The notes under the pieces were generated by a model, which saw nothing but the letters and a program-made list of their open reading frames with translations, searched no databases and was not told where the DNA came from. Position numbers and translations under genes: made by a program. A DNA stretch of 64,000 nt from Phycisphaerae bacterium (GTDB lineage Bacteria > Planctomycetota > Phycisphaerae > UBA1845 > Fen-1342), in the NCBI GenBank assembly GCA_028277645.1, contig JANQFV010000041.1, positions 124,001 to 188,000 of the forward strand, given 5' to 3'. Shown one piece after another: positions 17,972-25,096 of the stretch; the first letter of the stretch is position 1; each line of letters starts with the position of its first letter.

Positions 17972-18397
17972 ATGACGTCGAACACAGGATTCGAGCTGGT
18001 CGATCACACGGCGGACATTGTCGTCCGCGCGTGGGCGCCATCGCGTGAAGAACTCATCGCGCCGTGCCTGCAAGGGCTGTACGCAGTCGTCGGCGACCTG
18101 GCCACCCACGGAGCACTCGAGACGCGTGAATTCGAATTTACGGGTGACGACCCCGCCCTGCTGCTGCGCGATTTCCTGGCCGACGCCCTGTTTCTTTTCG
18201 AGCGTGACAAGGTGCGGCTGGGGCACGTCCGCACCGTCGAACTTAGCGATACGCGCCTGGCCGTCACGGCTGAAGTCGCGGCCGTGGATGCCGATAGCAG
18301 CGCTTTCGAGCGCGAGGTGAAAGCTGTGACGTATCATCAGTTAGCGGTGCGGCATGTAGATGATCGTTGGGAAGCTACATTCTTGGTGGATATTTGA
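17972..18397 (+). CDS. Archease, activator of RtcB RNA ligase
   Basis: 141 residues, the normal archease length. Archease accelerates guanylation and turnover of RtcB, the RNA-splicing ligase. The N-terminal DHTADI carries the conserved metal-binding Asp. The protein ends VDI with the conserved C-terminal Asp, and the internal LLRDFLADALFLFE matches the family core. Its partner rtcB lies 1.04 kb downstream on the same strand. The two are separated only by an abortive-infection-type gene, so a three-gene unit is likely. A longer open frame extends upstream, but it is antisense to the epimerase gene. Confidence 0.9.
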   Translation: MTSNTGFELVDHTADIVVRAWAPSREELIAPCLQGLYAVVGDLATHGALETREFEFTGDDPALLLRDFLADALFLFERDKVRLGHVRTVELSDTRLAVTAEVAAVDADSSAFEREVKAVTYHQLAVRHVDDRWEATFLVDI

Positions 18398-18443
18398 TAC
18401 GGACTATTCCACCGACGCGTGGCCGTTCAGGAGCCGTGGTACA

Positions 18444-19370
18444 GTGAATTTTGCAGAGCAGAGAATCACGGAAGTAACGCGGCGCAACATCTTCGAGCGT
18501 ATCTCGTTCGACGTTGCTTTGTGGTCGGGGCGTTTGGACGAGCGGGAGTTCTTGGCCCGCCTCTACGACCTTGAGAAAATGCGATCAACAGACCCACGCT
18601 TCCGCAACGCGTCCGAGGACATTTTGCAGCATCGTGTTCGCAATCGCGATTGGGGCGAAGACTGGGTATTCGCTGACAGTCACTTCAATCTACTGCATTG
18701 CCCTGACGACGAGTTCCTCGGGTTCCTATGTGAGATGGTTCATCCTGTCGTAGCAGCGAACGAGGCGAGCGCGCTGGAATACGTCGACACGTTCAACTCG
18801 GAGTTAGCAGCCGACGGGTTCGAGATAACCGAGACAACGCGGATCTCGGGTCGTCCCGTTTTCTCTGCTCGGGAAACGGGTGCGTCATCTCCGGCTCTGT
18901 CCGCTGCCAAGCGGATCGGCGAGTCGTTAACCGTCGAGTACTTGAACCAACAGATAACCCGAATGGAAGCGGCGATACCCAGTGACCCGGCGCTCGCAAT
19001 TGGGACGGCCAAAGAGCTGATTGAGACGTTCTGCAAGACTATCCTCCGGGAACGTGGCAGTATCCCGCACAACGGCTGGGAAATTCCCAAGTTGGTGCGC
19101 GCCACGCTGAAAGAACTGAATCTCATACCTGTGGATATTCCGAGGGCCGCGGAGGCTTCCAGGTCAATTCAAAAGACGCTCGGCAACCTCGCCCAAGTGG
19201 CTCAAGGTGCCGCCGAACTTCGAAACCTCTTCGGCACTGGACACGGCAACGATGCGGAAACACCGCAACCTCCTCCTCGTCTCGCGCGCTTGGCAGTCGG
19301 TGCTGCATCGACGTTCGCCGTCTTCCTCTTCGAGACGCACCAAGCTGATATCGAGGTTGAATCGCGATGA
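18444..19370 (+). CDS. Abortive infection-type protein: AbiJ-like N-terminal domain plus Abi C-terminal (HEPN-like) domain
   Basis: 308 residues. The N-terminal ~115 (ITEVTRRNIFERI; WSGRLDEREFLARLYDLEKM; DWVFADSHFNLL; FLCEMVHPVV) look like the AbiJ N-terminal domain type 3 seen in phage-defence proteins. The C-terminal ~120 match the abortive-infection C-terminus, with AKELIETFCKTIL and RNLFGTGHG. R260...H267 fits the RNxxxxxH form of a HEPN ribonuclease motif. GTG 18444 is preferred because AGGAG lies 10 bp upstream; an ATG at 18360 would overlap archease. Placement between archease and rtcB suggests a link between RNA cleavage and repair. The domain calls come from memory of family sequences. 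Confidence 0.7.
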   Translation: MNFAEQRITEVTRRNIFERISFDVALWSGRLDEREFLARLYDLEKMRSTDPRFRNASEDILQHRVRNRDWGEDWVFADSHFNLLHCPDDEFLGFLCEMVHPVVAANEASALEYVDTFNSELAADGFEITETTRISGRPVFSARETGASSPALSAAKRIGESLTVEYLNQQITRMEAAIPSDPALAIGTAKELIETFCKTILRERGSIPHNGWEIPKLVRATLKELNLIPVDIPRAAEASRSIQKTLGNLAQVAQGAAELRNLFGTGHGNDAETPQPPPRLARLAVGAASTFAVFLFETHQADIEVESR

Positions 19371-19434
19371 CGACAGAGCACAGGGCGGCTGGGGAGATCG
19401 GCCGCTACGAGTCGCCCAGCAGGGAACGACAATC

Positions 19435-20895
19435 ATGAACGCTGCCTACACCGGACCGCTCGAGCGCCTCGACAACTGCCGCTGGCGGATTCCGAAATCG
19501 TACAAGCCGCAGATGCGCGTCGACGGCATCATCTACGCCGACGACCAGCTCATCGAGTCCATCAAGCAGGATCAGTCGCCGGAACAGGTCGCCAACGTCG
19601 CCTGTCTGCCGGGCATCGTCGGGGCGTCGCTCGCGATGCCGGACATCCACTGGGGCTATGGCTTCTGCATCGGCGGCGTCGCGGCGACCGATCCCGAAAA
19701 CGACGGTGTCATCAGCCCCGGCGGCGTCGGCTACGACATCAACTGCGGCGTGCGGCTCGTGCGTACCAACCTAGTGCAGAAGGACGTGCAGAACCGCGCC
19801 GAGCAGATCGTCAATCGCATGTTCGAGCACGTGCCCTGCGGCGTCGGCGTCGGCGGACGCATCAAGTTCAACCGCGACGAGCTCCGCCAACTGCTGGCCG
19901 ACGGCTCGAAGTTCGTCGTCGACAGCGGCTACGGCTGGAAATCGGACCTCGATCACACCGAGGCCGGCGGGCGCCTGGAGCACGCGCAGCCGGACTACGT
20001 CTCCAAGCGCGCGTTCGAGCGCGGCTCGGATCAGTGCGGCACGCTCGGCAGCGGCAACCACTTCCTCGAAATCCAGATCGTCGAGGAGATCGCCGACGAG
20101 GAGGCTGCGCAGGCGTTCGGACTGTCGAAGGGACAGGTCACGGTGATGATCCACTCCGGCTCGCGCGGGCTGGGCTACCAGGTGTGCGACGACGCGTTGA
20201 AGGACCTGCGCAACGTGCCGCAGAAGTACGGCATCGACCTGCCCGACCGGCAGCTCGTCTGTGCGCCGGTCAACTCCGACGAGGGCCAGCGCTACCTCGG
20301 TGCGATGCAGGCCGCAGCGAACTTCGCCTGGGCCAACCGGCAAATCATGACGCACCTGGCACGCGAGGTCTTTGCGGAAATCTTCGGGCAATCCGCCGAG
20401 CGGCTGGGCATGACGCTGCTCTACGACGTCGCGCACAACATCGCGAAGCTGGAGCAACACGAAGTCGAGGGTCAGCGCAAGACGCTGTGCGTACACCGCA
20501 AGGGCGCGACGCGCGCGTTTCCGGCGGGGCATCCGGAGTTACACGCCGACTACCGCCCGGTCGGCCAGCCGGTGCTGGTGCCGGGCGACATGGGGCGTTC
20601 GAGCTGGGTGCTGGTCGGCAACGCGCCGGCGATGGAGCAGACGTTCGGCAGTTGTTGTCACGGCGCGGGTCGCGTGATGTCACGCAAGGCCGCGATCCGC
20701 GCGGCGAAGGGGCGCGCGATCCACCGCGAGCTGCTCGACCGCGGCGTTTACGCCCGCGCCCGCGGCCGCACGGGCCTCGCCGAGGAACAACCCGAGGCCT
20801 ACAAGGACGTCAGCCAGGTAGCGGAAGCAGTCCACAACGCGGGTATCAGCAGGAAGGTGGCGCGGTTGCGGCCGATTGGCGTCATTAAGGGTTGA
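19435..20895 (+). CDS. rtcB: RNA-splicing ligase RtcB
   Basis: Joins RNA 2',3'-cyclic phosphate or 3'-phosphate ends to 5'-OH ends using GTP and Mn2+. 486 residues, full length. Signatures are GVGYDINCGVRL (about residues 97-108), CGTLGSGNHFLEIQ, HSGSRGLGYQV and FGSCCHGAGRVMSR, which holds conserved metal and guanylate-site residues. ATG 19435 follows AGGGA at a good distance, and upstream frame extension is antisense or shadow. It lies 64 bp after the Abi-like gene. With archease this can repair tRNAs or other RNAs cut by ribotoxins. Physiological targets in this organism are unknown. Confidence 0.95.
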   Translation: MNAAYTGPLERLDNCRWRIPKSYKPQMRVDGIIYADDQLIESIKQDQSPEQVANVACLPGIVGASLAMPDIHWGYGFCIGGVAATDPENDGVISPGGVGYDINCGVRLVRTNLVQKDVQNRAEQIVNRMFEHVPCGVGVGGRIKFNRDELRQLLADGSKFVVDSGYGWKSDLDHTEAGGRLEHAQPDYVSKRAFERGSDQCGTLGSGNHFLEIQIVEEIADEEAAQAFGLSKGQVTVMIHSGSRGLGYQVCDDALKDLRNVPQKYGIDLPDRQLVCAPVNSDEGQRYLGAMQAAANFAWANRQIMTHLAREVFAEIFGQSAERLGMTLLYDVAHNIAKLEQHEVEGQRKTLCVHRKGATRAFPAGHPELHADYRPVGQPVLVPGDMGRSSWVLVGNAPAMEQTFGSCCHGAGRVMSRKAAIRAAKGRAIHRELLDRGVYARARGRTGLAEEQPEAYKDVSQVAEAVHNAGISRKVARLRPIGVIKG

Positions 20896-20924
20896 GGATT
20901 GAGGATTGCGGGCGACACACCACC

Positions 20925-20957
20925 CCCCTCCCTCTCAGGGAGGGGCTGGGGGAGGGT
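20925..20957. repeat. CCCCTCCCT / AGGGAGGGG hairpin repeat downstream of rtcB
   Basis: A 9-bp stem (20925-20933 with 20937-20945) and a 3-nt loop, followed by GCTGGGGGAGGG. This is a common interspersed G/C-rich palindrome in bacterial genomes, often mis-translated as PLPEREGG. It may also serve as a transcription end for rtcB, but no T-run follows. Confidence 0.5.
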
Positions 20958-21063
20958 AGAGCCAACGACCAGCGAACGCGCACGGCGAGGCAGCGGCGCT
21001 TGCAAACGCCCGCCCCCGCCGTAGAATTGAGCACTGCACCGCGTTGGGGCCCCCCGACGCCGC

Positions 21064-21137
21064 GGGCGTTTAGCTCAGTTGGCTAGAGCGCATCCTTCAC
21101 ACGGATGAGGTCACAGGTTCAAGTCCTGTAACGCCCA
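21064..21137 (+). tRNA. tRNA-Val (anticodon CAC)
   Basis: A 74-nt cloverleaf. The acceptor is GGGCGTT paired with AACGCCC plus discriminator A. The D arm contains TAGCTCAGTTGGCTAGAGC. The anticodon stem-loop is CATCC-TTCACAC-GGATG, which puts CAC at positions 34-36. The T arm is ACAGG-TTCAAGT-CCTGT. CCA is not encoded. It reads GUG valine codons. Confidence 0.95.
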
Positions 21138-21239
21138 ATAGTTTCAACATTTCCGAACCCCACCTAGCTGGGTACACGTCTGAGCTGGTTGCACCACTCT
21201 ACGGATTCTGCCCCAAACGTCGAGCGGAGATGATCGACG

Positions 21240-22514
21240 ATGAAGAACCTATTCACTCTAACCGTCAGCACGTTAGCGCTGACTTGCGCATGCGGCGGCT
21301 GTACGGACAATCAGAAGGAAGCTGAACGGGAACAACTCAGGCAATACATGACTCAGCAGCTTGAAGCGGTCACGCGCTTAGCGAATGAATTCGACTTTGA
21401 CGCCGCCTACTCGCTTCTGGTTGATCTTCGCGACGAGCTAGACAACTCCCCCGCCGCCGACGTCGCGACTTATGGGGAATTCAAATCAAAACTCGACACC
21501 GCGACTCTGTTAATCCGAGAACAACGGTCCAGTTATCGCGTAAAAGTGCGCGAAGGGTGGGCAGTCATTGGCGGGAAACTCGTGAGCCCCGCGGATCAGG
21601 CCCGGGCGATAGAAGAACAGCGGCGGCGGGAACAGGCGGAACGAGCCAGACTCGTTGCTGAAGAACGGCGAAGGCAAGAGGCCGAGGCACGCCAGCAAGC
21701 GGCCGAGGCGCGGCAGCGAGAGCGAGAGCGCGCGGTGGCTCGCCGGCAAAAGGAGCAAGCGAGGCTCGAACGCGACCGCAGAGAAGCCAAGCTGAGGCTT
21801 GCAGACGCGCTGGAGAACCTACCCGCACTGCACGTTGGTTTGGACGATGACCATTATCGATACGCACGAGCGCAGTGGATCATCAGCTTTCTCCGCACTT
21901 CGATCCGCGATATAGGCTCTTCCGACAGTGGCGATCCTAACGAGGGCCTAATCTCAAGAGATGAACTGGCTCGACGGCTTCACGTTTCGGACAAGCGACA
22001 GTCACCAATCCTGTTGTCCTATCTTGACGAGGTGATGGACATCGTTGCCAACATGGGATGGACGATGTACGTCGTTAGTCCTGATGCCCTGAGCGCCGGG
22101 GATCTGCCTATCCGCTTTGCGGAGTACCAGGACAAACCCGCGTTGCTGCTTGGCCCGATCTTCTCCGCCACGATGTACAACCACGTGAATCAGGCAATGA
22201 ACACGGCAAAGAAGCGAGCCGCCGCTTTCGTCCAGCAGGAAGTGCTACCAGTGCTGCTACGAACTCAACTGACCGACAAACTCAAGGCTGCACGGCTAGG
22301 CGCCGTCGGTGTTGTTTTCGTATATGGCCACAGCAACTTCGTACGCGACCACTCTGATGTGGGTGCAGAGTTACTTTGTATCGTTATGAGTACAACTGAT
22401 CTCATACAGTTCGTTCACCGTGAGATCACACAGGAAGCGCTTCTTCGCAATTCAGCCGTGTTTATCGCGTCCGAGGGACCGCAATTCGTACGCGTCGAGC
22501 TCCGACTAGAGTGA
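21240..22514 (+). CDS. Putative lipoprotein with charged coiled coil
   Basis: 424 residues, not assigned to a family. An N-terminal signal (MKNLFTLTVSTLALTCAC) ends in cysteines that could be lipidated. A helical region follows, then a very long Arg/Glu/Ala-rich coiled coil (about residues 125-195). The C-terminal globular part of about 220 residues includes ISRDELARRLHVSDKRQ and YVVSPDALSAGDLP. The coiled coil has a biased composition, so similarity hits to it would mean little. GGAG lies 10 bp before the ATG. The gene stands alone between tRNA-Val and the GH18 gene. Envelope attachment is inferred. Confidence 0.6.
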   Translation: MKNLFTLTVSTLALTCACGGCTDNQKEAEREQLRQYMTQQLEAVTRLANEFDFDAAYSLLVDLRDELDNSPAADVATYGEFKSKLDTATLLIREQRSSYRVKVREGWAVIGGKLVSPADQARAIEEQRRREQAERARLVAEERRRQEAEARQQAAEARQRERERAVARRQKEQARLERDRREAKLRLADALENLPALHVGLDDDHYRYARAQWIISFLRTSIRDIGSSDSGDPNEGLISRDELARRLHVSDKRQSPILLSYLDEVMDIVANMGWTMYVVSPDALSAGDLPIRFAEYQDKPALLLGPIFSATMYNHVNQAMNTAKKRAAAFVQQEVLPVLLRTQLTDKLKAARLGAVGVVFVYGHSNFVRDHSDVGAELLCIVMSTTDLIQFVHREITQEALLRNSAVFIASEGPQFVRVELRLE

Positions 22515-22628
22515 TTCGTGCCAGCCAAATAACAAGCCCGCCGGTAGCACTCGTCTGAATCGCCGGCGATGAACGGCGCCCGATTCACGATGATACCTCG
22601 GGGAACCGGTGCGGCCCGCCTGCCCAGA

Positions 22629-22676
22629 TCCCCAAGATTTCCCCAAGAATCGCCGAGAGAATTGTTATATAATAAC
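22629..22676 (+). promoter_or_regulatory. Promoter of the GH18 gene with an 11-bp-spaced direct repeat and a palindromic -10
   Basis: A perfect TATAAT (22668-22673) lies inside the palindrome GTTATATAATAAC. No TTGACA-like box stands upstream. Instead TCCCCAAGAT (22629-22638) and TCCCCAAGAA (22640-22649) repeat with an 11-bp period where the -35 should be. This is the layout of an activator-dependent promoter. Confidence 0.45.
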
Positions 22677-22713
22677 CGGTTGTGCGACCGGGGCGGATGG
22701 ACAGGAGCGAAGC

Positions 22714-24963
22714 GTGTCAAGCGTAGCGAAATCACTGTGTATCGGGGGCTTAACGCTGCTTCTCGGGCTACCGAAGGGTGAGGCCCAGGAGCACGCCCAG
22801 CCCGTGCAGGATCGCGTCCGGTCGGCATACGAGTACGGCCAGCCCGTCAGCGTCCATCGCCTGGCGCTCGAAGCCCATCGCGACGTCCCCACCTCGCCCG
22901 ATCTGATCGGCGATGTGCAGCTCCGCGGCGCCCCCCTGCCGCTGGCTCCGCGCACGACCGGCCCCTGCCGGACCGTGTTCGGCTATCTGCCCTACTGGGA
23001 GAGCTCGGAGAACATCCGCTGGGACCTGCTCACGCACCTCGCCGCGTTCTCGGTCGAGGTCAACGCCAACGGCACGCTCGGCAACGACCACGGCTGGCCC
23101 TGGACCAGCCTCGTGAACACGGCCCACGCCAACGGCGTGAAGGTCGTGCTCGTGGCGACGCTGTTCGACTCGTCCGATCTCTACACGCTGGTCACGACGC
23201 CGGCCTACAAGAACGCTTTCTTCGTCAACATCAAGAACAAGATGCTCGAGGGCACGACCGACGGCATCAACATCGACTTCGAGGGCGGCGGATCGTGGCG
23301 GTCGTACATCAACGACTTCATGACCGAGCTGACCGCGTACATGCACGCCGAAGTCCCCGGCTGCGAAGTGACGTTCGCCGGCCCGGCGGTCGACTGGGGC
23401 GGCTGGGACCTGGAAGGTCTGGCGCTGAGTTGCGACGGCGTGTTCATCATGGGCTACGCCTTCTGGGGAAGCTGGAGCTCGACCTCGGGACCGTGCGCAC
23501 CGCTGATCGGCGGCAGCGTGAACATCACCGACACGGTCGTGAACCAGTACGCGCCAGTTTCACAGACGTTTCCCGGGCAGCTCATTCTCGGCGTGCCGTA
23601 TTACGGCGGACACTGGACGACCACATCGTCCGCGGCCCGCGCGGACGTGATCGCCTGGCAGGGCTCGACGCGGTTCTACAACGACCAGCCCGCGGCCCAG
23701 TACTACGGCCGGCAATGGGACAGCGCCTCGCAGACGCCGTGGTATCGCTGGCACGACGGCTCGAACTGGCACCAGGTGTGGTATGACGATGCGCAGAGCC
23801 TGGGGCTCAAGTACCAGCTCGCGATTGACCACGACCTACAGGGCGTGGGCATGTGGGCGCTGAACTACGACCGCGAGCGCAACGAGCTGTGGAACACGAT
23901 TGAAACGTACTTCGTCGATCCCTGCTGCGAGTCCGACCCGGGTCCGCCGAGCGTGGAGCTGTTCAACAACGATTTCGATGACGGAGCCGCCGGCGACCGC
24001 TGGAATCTGTTCACGTCGTCCGCCGACTACACGGCGGAGTTCGCATATGACTATTCCGCGTATGGCATTCCGTCGGCACCGAACTCCGTCGGCGGCTCGA
24101 CCGTTGGCGTGCGGTTCTCCGTGAACAACTACACCGGCGCGACCGCGGCCGTCAGTGCCTTTGCGAACGACCTGGTGCCCACCGATGACTTCTCACTCCA
24201 GTTCGATATGTGGCTCAACTACAACGGTGGCGCCGGGGGCGGCTCCGGCTCGACTGAGTTCATGACCGCTGGCGTCAGCCCGAGCGGCGATCGCGTGAAC
24301 TGGCCCGGCAACGGTGCGAGTGACGGGCACTATTTCGCCGTCTCCGGCGAGGGCGGCGCGTCACACGACTACCGCGCGTACGTCGGCCCGACCGAATTGG
24401 AAGTCGCGTCCGGCGTATATGCGGCTGCCAGCCAAGCCAACACCGCGGCGCTGTACCAGACGCTCTTCCCCACTCCGCCGTTCGAGTCGACGGGCGCCCC
24501 GGGCAAGCAGTGGGTCGCGGTCGAGGTCCGGCGCGTAGGATCAACACTCGAGTGGCGGCTGGACGACGAGACGATCGCCATCGTCACGGGCGTCGATACG
24601 GACCCAATGCACGTGATGCTCGGCTACCTGGACCCGTTCAGCTCGATCGCCGATCCGGCGGCGGACAACTTCGCGGTCTACGACAATGTGCGTGCCGTGC
24701 AGTTGCCGCAGACGGACTGCAACGCGAACGGCATCAACGACGCGTGCGAGACTGCCTTGCTGGGCGACTACGACAACGATAACGACGTCGACGCGGACGA
24801 TTTTCTGTGGTTGGACGACGGCATGTCGACTCCCGGCGCGCAGCCCACGCCGAGCAACCTGACCTGCACTCCACGTGCGCTGGCGGTCTACGATTTTGAC
24901 GCCGATGAGGACATCGATCTGCGTGACGTGGTATCATTTCAGACTCTGTTCACGGGTGATTAG
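22714..24963 (+). CDS. Secreted glycoside hydrolase family 18 protein with EF-hand/dockerin-like tail
   Basis: 749 residues. A signal peptide (CIGGLTLLLGLPKGEAQ) is followed by a GH18 TIM-barrel from about residue 80 (FGYLPYWESSENIRWDLLTHLAAFSVEVN). The active-site motif is DGINIDFE at about 183-190, with the terminal Glu as acid/base. MGYAFWGSWSS and GVGMWALNYDRE are the later barrel strands. Substrates could be chitin or peptidoglycan-like glycans. A second jelly-roll-like domain starts near 410. The tail has DCNANGINDACE and two Asp-rich loops (DYDNDNDVDADDF; DFDADEDIDLRDV) typical of planctomycete calcium-binding tails. GTG 22714 has AGGAG 6 bp upstream. Confidence 0.85.
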   Translation: MSSVAKSLCIGGLTLLLGLPKGEAQEHAQPVQDRVRSAYEYGQPVSVHRLALEAHRDVPTSPDLIGDVQLRGAPLPLAPRTTGPCRTVFGYLPYWESSENIRWDLLTHLAAFSVEVNANGTLGNDHGWPWTSLVNTAHANGVKVVLVATLFDSSDLYTLVTTPAYKNAFFVNIKNKMLEGTTDGINIDFEGGGSWRSYINDFMTELTAYMHAEVPGCEVTFAGPAVDWGGWDLEGLALSCDGVFIMGYAFWGSWSSTSGPCAPLIGGSVNITDTVVNQYAPVSQTFPGQLILGVPYYGGHWTTTSSAARADVIAWQGSTRFYNDQPAAQYYGRQWDSASQTPWYRWHDGSNWHQVWYDDAQSLGLKYQLAIDHDLQGVGMWALNYDRERNELWNTIETYFVDPCCESDPGPPSVELFNNDFDDGAAGDRWNLFTSSADYTAEFAYDYSAYGIPSAPNSVGGSTVGVRFSVNNYTGATAAVSAFANDLVPTDDFSLQFDMWLNYNGGAGGGSGSTEFMTAGVSPSGDRVNWPGNGASDGHYFAVSGEGGASHDYRAYVGPTELEVASGVYAAASQANTAALYQTLFPTPPFESTGAPGKQWVAVEVRRVGSTLEWRLDDETIAIVTGVDTDPMHVMLGYLDPFSSIADPAADNFAVYDNVRAVQLPQTDCNANGINDACETALLGDYDNDNDVDADDFLWLDDGMSTPGAQPTPSNLTCTPRALAVYDFDADEDIDLRDVVSFQTLFTGD

Positions 24964-25096
24964 CACACCGGGAACACGCTAATCGTAGTACGGAAGCACC
25001 AGACGACGCGCGCGGCTGGGCGCAGTTGGAACGTCGAGACGCGCACGCTCGTCGCCGCGGACAGCGGCGTTGGAACGAAGTGCGGGAGAGAAGCAG

